This document shows positions 54,596 to 62,618 of a DNA stretch of 64,000 bases, piece after piece. The DNA lies in assembly GCA_044227665.1 (NCBI GenBank), contig JBGAWK010000005.1:1-64000 (forward strand), written 5' to 3'. The translations under genes and the position numbers were made by a program. Position 1 is the stretch's first letter. Each line of letters opens with the position of its first letter. Source of the DNA: JBGAWK01 sp044227665. GTDB lineage: Bacteria; Bacteroidota; Bacteroidia; Chitinophagales; JADIYW01. The notes beneath the pieces are model-generated. The model saw only the letters and a program-made list of their open reading frames with translations. It was not told the DNA's origin and did not search any database.

Positions 54596-55867
54596 TCAAT
54601 TCAGTGACATCATCCGCTCACTGTCTAACTTTATAGCCGTAGCAAGCATAAAAGAAAATGACATCAGAGAAGATCCTCCATAGCTCATAAAGGGTAGTGG
54701 GATACCTATAACGGGCAATAAACCAATGGTCATACCTATATTAATCATAAAATGCATAAAAAATATAGAGGCTATAGACATAATATATACTCGGCTAAAA
54801 GCAGAACGTTGTCTTTCTGCCATTTGTAAAAGTTTAGCTATTAGAATAGTAAACAATAGAACCACTCCTGCTGACCCTATAAATCCCCACTCTTCGCCTA
54901 CGGCACTGAAGATGAAATCTGTACTCATTTCTGGCACATAATTATAGCGTGTCTGGGTGCCTTGCAAGAAGCCTTTGCCAAAGAATCCTCCGGAGCCTAT
55001 GGCAATTTTAGACTGGTTGAGATTGTAGGCTACGCCGTCAGGGTCTGTAACTTTACCCAGTATCACATTTATTCTGTCTTTCTGATGTGGCTCCAGCACT
55101 TTGTTGAATACGGTATTTACTGCAAGGCTATACAACATGCTCAGGAAAAGAATGAGCCATAATAGGCGGATGAGGCTCTTATCTCTAGGGCTCACATAAT
55201 ACATATATATTAAGCTAATTGCAGCCAGCAATAGACCTACAATAATATAAACAGGAGAAACTGCCAAGGATAATATTGAGATGAAGATGAAGAAAAATCC
55301 TAAATATAATAGTCCGTCAGGTAGTCCTTCTTTGTTGAAAACAAAAGCGAAACCCAAAAATACCAGACAAGTGCCAGCATCGCCCTGAGCGAGAATAAGT
55401 AGTAGTGGAATGCCTACTATGGCTATTGCCTGCCACCGATTTTTAAGATTGGAAAATTTTACCCCCGGCATATCTAAATAGGCTGCCAATGCCATTGCTG
55501 TAGCAAACTTGCTAAACTCTGATGGTTGTAATTTGAAAAATCCTAAATCTATCCAATTTTTATCTCCTTTTGTTGCAGAACCAATGATAAACACAGATAT
55601 TAATAGTAAGGTTATCATTACATACATAGGTATGGACATATAACGTATCAACCCTTTTTTGAAGCCCATTACAGTAAGAAATAATAATGAAGATACACCT
55701 ATCCACAGTAGCTGTTTGCCATAATTTTCACTTAGATTGAAGATATCCCAAGTGCCGTTGTATTCCGTGGCGAAGATATTCATCCAGCCAAATATCACGA
55801 GAATGATATAGACGATGACTACTGTGCCGTCGGCACCTTTGCTGATGTATCTACTTCGGGTTTCCAT
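54596..55867 (-). CDS. rodA: peptidoglycan glycosyltransferase RodA
   Basis: 423 aa, about ten membrane segments of the SEDS family. DLGFFKLQPSEFSKFATAMALA carries the P-S-E segment, and later segments include QSKIAIGSGGFFGKGFLQGTQTRYNYVPEMSTDFIFSAVGEEWGFIG and GIPLPFMSYGGSSLM, the classic SEDS landmarks. RodA polymerises glycan strands together with PBP2 in the elongasome. The ATG at 55867 lies inside the 3' end of mrdA, giving an overlap of 49 nt; no later ATG would keep the first membrane segment, so the overlap is taken as real. Confidence 0.95.
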   Translation of the reverse strand: METRSRYISKGADGTVVIVYIILVIFGWMNIFATEYNGTWDIFNLSENYGKQLLWIGVSSLLFLTVMGFKKGLIRYMSIPMYVMITLLLISVFIIGSATKGDKNWIDLGFFKLQPSEFSKFATAMALAAYLDMPGVKFSNLKNRWQAIAIVGIPLLLILAQGDAGTCLVFLGFAFVFNKEGLPDGLLYLGFFFIFISILSLAVSPVYIIVGLLLAAISLIYMYYVSPRDKSLIRLLWLILFLSMLYSLAVNTVFNKVLEPHQKDRINVILGKVTDPDGVAYNLNQSKIAIGSGGFFGKGFLQGTQTRYNYVPEMSTDFIFSAVGEEWGFIGSAGVVLLFTILIAKLLQMAERQRSAFSRVYIMSIASIFFMHFMINIGMTIGLLPVIGIPLPFMSYGGSSLMSFSFMLATAIKLDSERMMSLN

Positions 55868-57699
55868 TTTAAAAGGTTTGCTTTGTACATTCTTTCCTGC
55901 ATAGCTATACGCTTTCTATCATCGGAGATGGTGTCATTCAAGTATTTTTCTATCATTAGGGAGGTAATTGGAGCGGCATAGGTGGCGCCAAAGCCAGAAT
56001 TCTCTACTACTACTGCGATAGCTATTTTGGGCTTATCTCGTGGCGCAAAGGCCACAAACATGGAGTGGTCTTTGCCGTGAGGATTCTGCGCAGTACCTGT
56101 CTTGCCACACATGACAAACATATCTGTACGCACGCTTTTTCCTGTCCCAGATTCTACCACTTTGGCTAGACCATCTATGGTGCTTTCAAATAAGGAGTCT
56201 GTAATTCCGAGGTCTTCTTTTTTATATTTATAAAAGTAGTTTTTTTTGTCTTTGGTATAATAGCGCACTAGGTGTGGTGTAATATAATAGCCTCTGTTCG
56301 CTATAGCCGTAATTTCGTTGGCCATCTGTAAAGGCGTAGCCAAGACCTCCCCTTGTCCTATAGCTACAGATATGATATTATTTGCCACCCATTTATTTTT
56401 ACCATGAATTTTATTATAATATTCTACTGAGGGGATATTTCCAGACTTCTCACCTTTAAGGTCTATCCCTGTTTTCTTTCCGAATCCAAATTTCATTATC
56501 CCATCACGCCATAGCTTATAGCCTTTTTCAGGATTTCCAATTGTAGAATCCATCACCATATCTCTAAAAATTTGGCAGTAGTAAGAATTACAGGAATACT
56601 TTATTGCCGTTTGCACATCAGGTACGGCATGAGAGCCATGACATTTCACTCTATGACTACCCATATAATAGCCGCCCCTACAGAAATAATTCCATTGTGG
56701 GCTATGGATATTATTATTAAAAACCACCAAAGAACTGGCAATCTTGAAGGTAGATCCGGGAGGATAAGTAGCCGTAATGGGTCTATTGATGAGCGGAATA
56801 TTCTTATCTTGATAGAGGATGCTAAAATTATGACCTCTATATCTTCCTGCCAGCAAATTGGGGTCGTACCCAGGGCTGCTTACAAAAGCCAATATTTCGC
56901 CGGTAGTGGGTTCTATAGCGATGATAGATCCCAATTTGTTGTGCATGAGTTTCTCTCCATAGCTTTGCAGCTCAGCATCTATGGTGGTGATAAGGTCTGC
57001 CCCTGCGGTAGGAAGCTTATCTTCTTTGCCCTGCTTGTAAGAACCTTGGAGTCTGCCACGAACATCCATTACCTGATATCTCTCTCCTTTCTCGCCTCGC
57101 AATAAGTTTTCGTAAAAATATTCGATACCGGTTTTCCCTACATAGTCGCCTTGCTCATAATAGTCGCCTCTTTCTTCCAAATCTTTGTCGGTAACTTCTG
57201 CTAGGTAGCCCAGCATGTGTGCCGCACCGTAATATGGGTATCTTCGCACCATACGGGTTTGAAATGAGAATGCCGGAAATTGAAAAAGATGCTCCTGAAA
57301 TCTGGCAAAGCTACCTTGGTCTACTAATTTTAATAAGGGTGTGGGTCTGTTGGGCGTGCGCCACCGTATTTCTTCCAATTTATTGCGAACAAATTTGGGA
57401 GTAGTGTTCAATAACTGACAGAACAAGATGGTGTCGAAATCGTTTTGCTTCTTGAGCTGGCTGTAGTTTACAAGAATGTCATAAACAGCATCGTTATAGA
57501 CGATGACTTTTCCTTTTCTGTCCACTATCAATCCTCGTGAAGGGTATATAGTTTGCTTCTTGACTACATTATCACGTGCAGCTTCCTTATATTGAGGGCT
57601 GATGATTTGTAGCAAGAATAGTTTTATAATATAAGCTATAGCAACAATAAGAAGGAAGCCTTGTAGGATGCCTCCAGTTTTATAGCCTTTTTGTATCAT
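55819..57699 (-). CDS. mrdA: penicillin-binding protein 2 (elongasome transpeptidase)
   Basis: 626 aa. A single N-terminal membrane anchor (about residues 9-32) precedes the PBP dimerisation domain and the transpeptidase domain with the catalytic motifs in order: SxxK as PPGSTFKIASS (Ser near 315), SxN as YSCNSYYC, and KTG as CGKTGTAQN (near 530). PBP2 cross-links peptidoglycan made by RodA along the cell side wall. The start (57699) overlaps the end of mreD by 4 nt and its 3' end overlaps rodA by 49 nt, so the set is translationally coupled. Confidence 0.97.
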   Translation of the reverse strand: MIQKGYKTGGILQGFLLIVAIAYIIKLFLLQIISPQYKEAARDNVVKKQTIYPSRGLIVDRKGKVIVYNDAVYDILVNYSQLKKQNDFDTILFCQLLNTTPKFVRNKLEEIRWRTPNRPTPLLKLVDQGSFARFQEHLFQFPAFSFQTRMVRRYPYYGAAHMLGYLAEVTDKDLEERGDYYEQGDYVGKTGIEYFYENLLRGEKGERYQVMDVRGRLQGSYKQGKEDKLPTAGADLITTIDAELQSYGEKLMHNKLGSIIAIEPTTGEILAFVSSPGYDPNLLAGRYRGHNFSILYQDKNIPLINRPITATYPPGSTFKIASSLVVFNNNIHSPQWNYFCRGGYYMGSHRVKCHGSHAVPDVQTAIKYSCNSYYCQIFRDMVMDSTIGNPEKGYKLWRDGIMKFGFGKKTGIDLKGEKSGNIPSVEYYNKIHGKNKWVANNIISVAIGQGEVLATPLQMANEITAIANRGYYITPHLVRYYTKDKKNYFYKYKKEDLGITDSLFESTIDGLAKVVESGTGKSVRTDMFVMCGKTGTAQNPHGKDHSMFVAFAPRDKPKIAIAVVVENSGFGATYAAPITSLMIEKYLNDTISDDRKRIAMQERMYKANLLKWKPEVDTSAKVPTAQ

Positions 57700-58223
57700 C
57701 TTCTCTTAAACTTTGCAGGAATGAAAAGTAAATTTACTATCCAAATAATAACAAATGAAAAAAGGGTGCTTGATAAGGCACGTAGTAGCGTGAATAAGAA
57801 ATTATGCAGGGATAGGGTATCTAAAAAATAATAAAAAAGGCTGTGAACTAATAGCGATAAGAAGACATACTTTGCAAACCACATAGACCCTAGTGTGTGA
57901 AGATTGAGGACAGCGTCCTTTGCATAACCCATGAGAGGGCGAATAAGCACCAATATATATTTCCTAAAATATGCTGTAGCTACAAGACTACCCGCATATA
58001 TACCACTGCCATTACAAAATATATCTAGGAGATAGCCGTAGCCGAAAGCTATTATCAATAGAAGCGCAGGATGTGTATTGTAAGGCAGTAGCAAAATAAA
58101 TAGTGCTTGCACCATAGGATATGCATAGCCATGTATGTGTAAATCCTGCATCACTCCTACTTGTAATAGGAATAGCCCCAGCCCTCTAAAGAAAATGATT
58201 AATATGTCTTTTGCACTGAGCAT
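57696..58223 (-). CDS. mreD: rod shape-determining protein MreD-like
   Basis: 175 aa with about five membrane segments (FFRGLGLFLLQVGVM, QALFILLLPY, LLLIIAFGYGYLLDIF and others). MreD is poorly conserved; the call rests on the membrane profile, the DIFCNGSGIYAGSLVATAYFRK segment, and the position between mreC and mrdA. It links MreC to the PBP2/RodA enzymes. Its start codon overlaps the mreC stop by 1 nt (TAATG) and its stop overlaps the mrdA start by 4 nt. Confidence 0.85.
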   Translation of the reverse strand: MLSAKDILIIFFRGLGLFLLQVGVMQDLHIHGYAYPMVQALFILLLPYNTHPALLLIIAFGYGYLLDIFCNGSGIYAGSLVATAYFRKYILVLIRPLMGYAKDAVLNLHTLGSMWFAKYVFLSLLVHSLFYYFLDTLSLHNFLFTLLRALSSTLFSFVIIWIVNLLFIPAKFKRR

Positions 58224-59053
58224 TATTCTAATAGGTTTTGTAAGGTTTGGCGTATGGTATCCAATGCTTGTTTTTTTTCATGTTTGACTACATATACTTG
58301 GGTAATCTTATCCATATTATTGGTAAGAGCAACTTGTATGTCTAAAAATCCGGAAGTGGTAATTTGTTTTGCTTTTTTTACAACGGCTACGGGAATATCA
58401 GGAGGAAAGAAACTGGAAAAGCCCGTAGTAACGAAAGTATCATTTTTATTTATAGTTACTGTTTTGCTAATATTTTCTATTTGTAGCGTAAAAGGGTCTA
58501 TGCCGTCCCACACTAAGTTTCCAAAAGCTCCTGTGCGTATATGTTTTACACTTATCATGGACTTGGTGCTGATTACGGACATTGCCAGACTATAGTCGTC
58601 GGATACGTTGGTAATAATGCCAAATATACCGGCACCTGTAAGCACGCCCATGCCTTTTTCTATACCATTGTTTTTGCCTTTATTGATAGTAAAATAGTTG
58701 GTACTTTTATTGAACATGTTATCAATAATTTTTGCTGGAGTGTATTGGTAACTCACACTATCACTACTATGGGGTAATAGAGAATCTTGGGCATAAGTAT
58801 AGGCCGTTTTTAGCTGACCTCTAAGTTTGGCATTTTCGGCTATTAGCTTCTCATTTTCATATTTTAGATGAAAATATTCATAAATATTCCCAGTAAATGA
58901 ATACCATTTGCCCGAGATAGCATTAGCAGCATTAAAAGTCTTTACCTGTTGATAGGATCGGGTGTTGCTAATCATACGTAGCGATAATGCCTCTAGAAAG
59001 ATGAAAAGCATTAGTACATAATACCTAGAAAACAGCAGGACTATGTTGCGCAT
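58223..59053 (-). CDS. mreC: rod shape-determining protein MreC
   Basis: 276 aa. One N-terminal membrane segment is followed by a coiled coil (about residues 50-85, EYFHLKYENEKLIAENAKLRGQL) and the beta-rich periplasmic MreC domain with NKGKNNGIEKGMGVLTGAGIFG, VSDDYSLAMSVIS, and DTFVTTGFSSFFPPDIPVA. The protein couples MreB inside to PBP2 and RodA outside. Starts 10 nt after mreB and runs into mreD with a one-base overlap. Confidence 0.95.
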   Translation of the reverse strand: MRNIVLLFSRYYVLMLFIFLEALSLRMISNTRSYQQVKTFNAANAISGKWYSFTGNIYEYFHLKYENEKLIAENAKLRGQLKTAYTYAQDSLLPHSSDSVSYQYTPAKIIDNMFNKSTNYFTINKGKNNGIEKGMGVLTGAGIFGIITNVSDDYSLAMSVISTKSMISVKHIRTGAFGNLVWDGIDPFTLQIENISKTVTINKNDTFVTTGFSSFFPPDIPVAVVKKAKQITTSGFLDIQVALTNNMDKITQVYVVKHEKKQALDTIRQTLQNLLE

Positions 59054-59063
59054 CGTCCCATTA

Positions 59064-60086
59064 CTAGCTCATGAGAAAAGAGAATCTGTCTCTGTACTTG
59101 AGTGCCAACCCTGTACCCCGTACTACGGCACGGAGAGGATCCTCAGCGACTTGTACAGGAAGCTTAGTTTTCATGCTTAGTCTCTTGTCAAGTCCCCTAA
59201 GTAGAGCACCTCCGCCAGTAAGGTATAGCCCTTTCATGTATATGTCTGAGGCAAGTTCTGGGGGCGTGCTTTCGAGTGCTTTCATCACTGCCTCCTCAAT
59301 TTTGGATATGGATTTATCTAAGGCTCCTGCTATTTCTGTATAGGATACTATAATTTGCTTAGGAATACCCGTGAGCAGGTCGCGACCATGTACAGGATAA
59401 TCAGCAGGGGGACTGTCCAAATCATGCAATGCCGCACCTACATGTATCTTTACCTGTTCTGCAGTGCGCTCTCCTATAAGAATATTGTGTTGCCTTTTGA
59501 TATATTCTATGATGTCATAAGTAAATTCATCGCCAGCAATGCGTATAGATTCATCGGTAACTATTCCTGAGAGTGCGATAACGGCAATTTCAGTAGTGCC
59601 GCCACCTATATCTATAATCATATTTCCCTCAGGCTGTTCTATGTCCAAGCCTATACCCAAGGCTGCTGCCATAGGCTCATAGATGAGGTAGCGCTCACGT
59701 GCATTGGCGCGTTCAGCAGATTCCATTACAGCTCGTTTCTCTACCTCTGTACATCCTGAAGGTACACATATTACCATAGTTAACGATGGTTTGAACCATC
59801 TATTGTTGTCGGTAATCATAGAGATAAATCCTCTTATCATGGCCTCGGCTGCAGCAAAGTCGGCAATTACGCCATCTCTCAGGGGGCGAATGGTTTCTAT
59901 TTCTGCATGGGTTTTTTCATGCATCATCATAGCCTTTTTGCCTACGGCTATTACATTTTTTGTTTTTTTATCTACAGCAACTATAGATGGCTCATCTACC
60001 ACCACCTTATCTTCATATATAATTAGGGTGTTTGCCGTACCCAAATCTATGGCTATCTCTTTATTGATGAAACTTAAAAATCCCAT
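59064..60086 (-). CDS. mreB: rod shape-determining protein MreB, bacterial actin
   Basis: 340 aa. EIAIDLGTANTLIIYEDKV (phosphate 1), ICVPSGCTEVEKRAV, IYEPMAAALGIGLDIEQPEGNMIIDIGGGTTEIAVIAL (phosphate 2) and LTGGGALLRGLDKRL (adenosine) are the ATP-binding motifs of the actin fold. Membrane-bound MreB filaments orient side-wall synthesis. The gene starts 21 nt after purH and begins the mreB-mreC-mreD-mrdA-rodA run, so shape genes appear to be expressed with purH. Confidence 0.98.
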   Translation of the reverse strand: MGFLSFINKEIAIDLGTANTLIIYEDKVVVDEPSIVAVDKKTKNVIAVGKKAMMMHEKTHAEIETIRPLRDGVIADFAAAEAMIRGFISMITDNNRWFKPSLTMVICVPSGCTEVEKRAVMESAERANARERYLIYEPMAAALGIGLDIEQPEGNMIIDIGGGTTEIAVIALSGIVTDESIRIAGDEFTYDIIEYIKRQHNILIGERTAEQVKIHVGAALHDLDSPPADYPVHGRDLLTGIPKQIIVSYTEIAGALDKSISKIEEAVMKALESTPPELASDIYMKGLYLTGGGALLRGLDKRLSMKTKLPVQVAEDPLRAVVRGTGLALKYRDRFSFLMS

Positions 60087-60107
60087 TTTTCCTTCCTGAA
60101 TTATAAA

Positions 60108-61625
60108 TTAATGTTTAAAATGCCTTACGCCTGTGAATACCATAGCTAATCCATGCTGATTACAATAGTCTATAGAAAGACTGTCCTTTACCGATCCACC
60201 GGGCTGTGTAATAGCCACAATCCCTGCTTTGTGGGCTATTTCTACGCAGTCGGGGAAGGGAAAGAATGCATCGGAGGCCATCACTGCTCCATCTAGCTCA
60301 AACCCAAAAGATGTGGCTTTGTGAATAGCTTGTTGCAGTGCATCCACACGAGAGGTCTGCCCACAGCCCATGCCCAACATCTGCCCGTCTTTTGCCAGTA
60401 CTATCGTATTCGATTTCAAGTGTTTAACTACCTTTACTGCAAATATAAGGTCTGTATATTCATCTTGTGTAGGAATTTTTTCTGTAACTATGCTAAAGTC
60501 TGTCAATTTCTCCGTTTTGTTGTCAAAATCTTGTACTAAAACGCCATTTAGCAAAGACTTATACTGTGTTGGCGGAAAATCATGTAGCTTTTGGCGAAGG
60601 ATAATCCTGTTTTTTTTCTTTATAAATAATGTTAAAGCATCTTCGTCGTAGTCTGGAGCAATAATCACTTCAAAGAATAAGGAGTCTATTTTTTCTGCTG
60701 TAGCGTAATCAATTTTTTTGTTGGCTACAAGTACCCCGCCGAAGGCGGAAACAGGGTCGGCTGCCAGTGCCGCATCCCAAGCGTCGGCAATAGTCTCTCT
60801 GGTGGCTACACCGCAAGGATTGGTATGCTTGAGGACAGCAAAGGTAGGCTCAGAAAATTCTTTGATAAGCTGTACGCCTGCATCTATGTCCACAAGGTTG
60901 TTGTACGACAGTTCTTTGCCGTTGAGTTTGTCAAATACGGCATCAAGATTCCCATAATACCAGCCACGCTGATGCGGATTTTCGCCGTAGCGCAATACCT
61001 GCTGATGCGGAAGGCTTATCTGAAATGCCAAGGGGGAATATGGCTCAAAATATGTCCTGATGGTAGTATCGTAATGGGCGGTGGTAGCAAATGCTGCCGC
61101 TGCCAATGCCCTGCGCTGCTCTATGCTGAGTGCGCCCTGCTGTGAAGACAGCATATCACTTACAGTGGCGTATTGATCCTTACGGCAGATGATAGTGGTG
61201 TCTTTATAATTTTTGGCTGTAGCTCTAATCAGGCTAATGCCGCCGATATCTATTTTTTCTATGATTTCTTGCTCATCAGATGTATTGGAAACAGTTTCCT
61301 CAAAAGGGTATAAGTCCACCACTACCAAATCTATAGTGTCAATATTGAATTGTTTCAACTCTGTGAGGTCATTCTCACTTTCTCTTCTGGCAAGGATACC
61401 GCCAAAGACTGCGGGGTGCAAGGTCTTTACCCTGCCTCCAAGTATGGAGGGGAAGCCTGTGATGTCTTCCACCGGAGTAGCATCATACCCCTTGCTTTGG
61501 ATATATGCAAGTGTTCCGCCAGTAGAAAAAATCTTTACTTGATGTGCATGAAGTACGGAAAGGAGATAGTCTAATTCTGTGTTTTTGTAATATACCGATA
61601 TAAGGGCTGAATAGATTTTTTTCAA
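60108..61625 (-). CDS. purH: bifunctional AICAR transformylase/IMP cyclohydrolase
   Basis: 505 aa starting with TTG at 61625, which gives KKIYSALISVYYKN, the usual PurH beginning; no ATG fits as well. The N-terminal MGS-like IMP cyclohydrolase domain contains FSTGGTLAYIQ, GRVKTLHPAVFGGILARR and DLVVVDLYPFEETV. The C-terminal transformylase domain has RYGENPHQRGWYY, the catalytic LKHTNPCGVAT, ADPVSAFGGVLVANKKID and SDAFFPFPDCVE. The enzyme makes the last two steps to IMP. It heads the mreBCD cluster in Bacteroidota. Upstream, an independent leftward terminator at 61689-61721 insulates it from the structured RNA candidate. Confidence 0.97.
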   Translation of the reverse strand: MKKIYSALISVYYKNTELDYLLSVLHAHQVKIFSTGGTLAYIQSKGYDATPVEDITGFPSILGGRVKTLHPAVFGGILARRESENDLTELKQFNIDTIDLVVVDLYPFEETVSNTSDEQEIIEKIDIGGISLIRATAKNYKDTTIICRKDQYATVSDMLSSQQGALSIEQRRALAAAAFATTAHYDTTIRTYFEPYSPLAFQISLPHQQVLRYGENPHQRGWYYGNLDAVFDKLNGKELSYNNLVDIDAGVQLIKEFSEPTFAVLKHTNPCGVATRETIADAWDAALAADPVSAFGGVLVANKKIDYATAEKIDSLFFEVIIAPDYDEDALTLFIKKKNRIILRQKLHDFPPTQYKSLLNGVLVQDFDNKTEKLTDFSIVTEKIPTQDEYTDLIFAVKVVKHLKSNTIVLAKDGQMLGMGCGQTSRVDALQQAIHKATSFGFELDGAVMASDAFFPFPDCVEIAHKAGIVAITQPGGSVKDSLSIDYCNQHGLAMVFTGVRHFKH

Positions 61626-61681
61626 GGATAAAATTTTATGCGAAAATAATCAATGTAAATGAGTAGAATATTAAGAATAGT

Positions 61682-61848
61682 ATAAAAAAAGAGGCTGTTT
61701 CCTTTTGTGAAACAGCCTCTTACAACCAACCAATGAAAATAAGTTATTTTATTTGTAAAACTTTATTCAGGTAATAATTAACAAGTATCATGCCAAAATG
61801 CTGAAAGAGCAACAAAAACATAAATTTTGCTGTGATTGGTTGTATTTT
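61682..61848 (-). ncRNA. candidate structured small RNA (or tiny peptide transcript) upstream of purH
   Basis: Reading leftward: a -7-like box CAATTTTG (61853-61860), a predicted start near 61848, then TACAACCAA (61836-61844), about 106 nt, and its exact complement TTGGTTGTA (61721-61729), immediately followed by the intrinsic terminator. The two arms form a 9-bp closing helix, so the whole transcript of about 165 nt would have its ends joined. A 25-codon reading frame, MFLLLFQHFGMILVNYYLNK and five more residues, lies between the arms (61744-61821). I cannot tell coding from non-coding. No known RNA family was identified by eye. Confidence 0.55.
61689..61721 (-). terminator. strong intrinsic terminator, leftward
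   Basis: GAGGCTGTTTC at 61691-61701 pairs with GAAACAGCCTC at 61709-61719 around a 7-nt loop. Two more A-T pairs extend the stem to 13 bp. On the minus strand the hairpin is followed by seven T; on the plus strand the flanking sequence lacks a T tract. It therefore stops leftward transcription coming from 61721-61890, where no annotated gene lies. Confidence 0.85.
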
Positions 61849-61890
61849 GCCACAAAATTGGGCTTATTTTAGAATATTAAAGGTGCAGAG

Positions 61891-62616
61891 ATGAAGGCAA
61901 TGATATTTGCAGCAGGCATGGGTACTCGCTTGCGACCGCTTACGGATACAATCCCCAAGGCATTAGTGCCTGTAAAAGGAGTGCCTATGTTAGAGATAAT
62001 GATTAGGAGGCTGATTCTTCATGGTATTACGGAGGCGGTAGTCAATGTCCATTATTTGGGAGGAGAAATAGAGAAATTCCTTTTATCCAAGAATAATTTT
62101 GGTATTGATATACATATCTCCAATGAGAAAGACGAATTGTTAGATACTGGTGGCGGGCTATGGAAGGCACGACAATGGCTACAAGGCGATGAATCTTTTT
62201 TTCTATGTAATGCAGATATATATACGGATATAGACTTTGCCAAATTATTGCTCTGCCATAAAAATAATAATGCAATGGCGACTCTTGCCATACGCAATCG
62301 CCAAAGTAGCAGAGTCCTCTTGCTTGATGATAAAAAACGACTTTGTGGGTGGCGAAACAATAATGATAATAGAAGCATTGTCCCGGTATATGTATCTGAA
62401 CTCACCCCCTACGCCTTTAGTGGCATACAGGTCATCCATCCTTCAATTTTCGATACTTGTACGCGCAAGGGAAAATTTGGCCTTATAGAATGGTATCTAG
62501 ATATATGTGCTACGCATCCTATATTTGGGTATCTCCACAATGAGGATGTATGGATAGACATCGGCTCTGCAAGGGCATTGGAGGAAGCTAATGCTTTGCC
62601 TAAGAATGTATTATAG
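61891..62616 (+). CDS. sugar-phosphate nucleotidyltransferase (MurU/hexose-1-phosphate type)
   Basis: 241 aa. The N-terminal signature is FAAGMGTRLRPLTDTIPKALVPVKGVPMLE (nucleotide and metal binding), then VVNVHYLGGEIEKFL, LDTGGGLWKAR (sugar site) and LCNADIYTD (the D of the metal site). The pattern is that of NTP_transferase family members that make NDP-sugars, such as MurNAc-1-phosphate uridylyltransferase (MurU) in cell-wall recycling or heptose/mannose-1-phosphate guanylyltransferase. The companion kinase expected for MurU is not adjacent. It stops 2 nt from the convergent zinc-ribbon gene. Confidence 0.85.
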   Translation: MKAMIFAAGMGTRLRPLTDTIPKALVPVKGVPMLEIMIRRLILHGITEAVVNVHYLGGEIEKFLLSKNNFGIDIHISNEKDELLDTGGGLWKARQWLQGDESFFLCNADIYTDIDFAKLLLCHKNNNAMATLAIRNRQSSRVLLLDDKKRLCGWRNNNDNRSIVPVYVSELTPYAFSGIQVIHPSIFDTCTRKGKFGLIEWYLDICATHPIFGYLHNEDVWIDIGSARALEEANALPKNVL

Positions 62617-62618
62617 GA

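Noticed and set aside
56572..57105. 177-codon plus-strand open frame
   Set aside because: Lies entirely within mrdA, which has intact catalytic motifs on the minus strand; no family similarity.
61733..61774. 13-codon plus-strand frame after the hairpin (MKISYFICKTLFR)
   Set aside because: Very short and without a promoter; the hairpin has its T tract on the other strand, so a leader-peptide attenuator for the plus-strand gene is not supported.
61780..61795. Sigma-54-like sequence on the minus strand (TGGCAT, then TTGTT at the correct spacing)
   Set aside because: GG-N10-GT lacks the nearly invariant C of the -12 element, and it lies inside the predicted RNA between a better-placed -7-like box and the terminator. 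No activator site was seen. Kept only as an alternative promoter.
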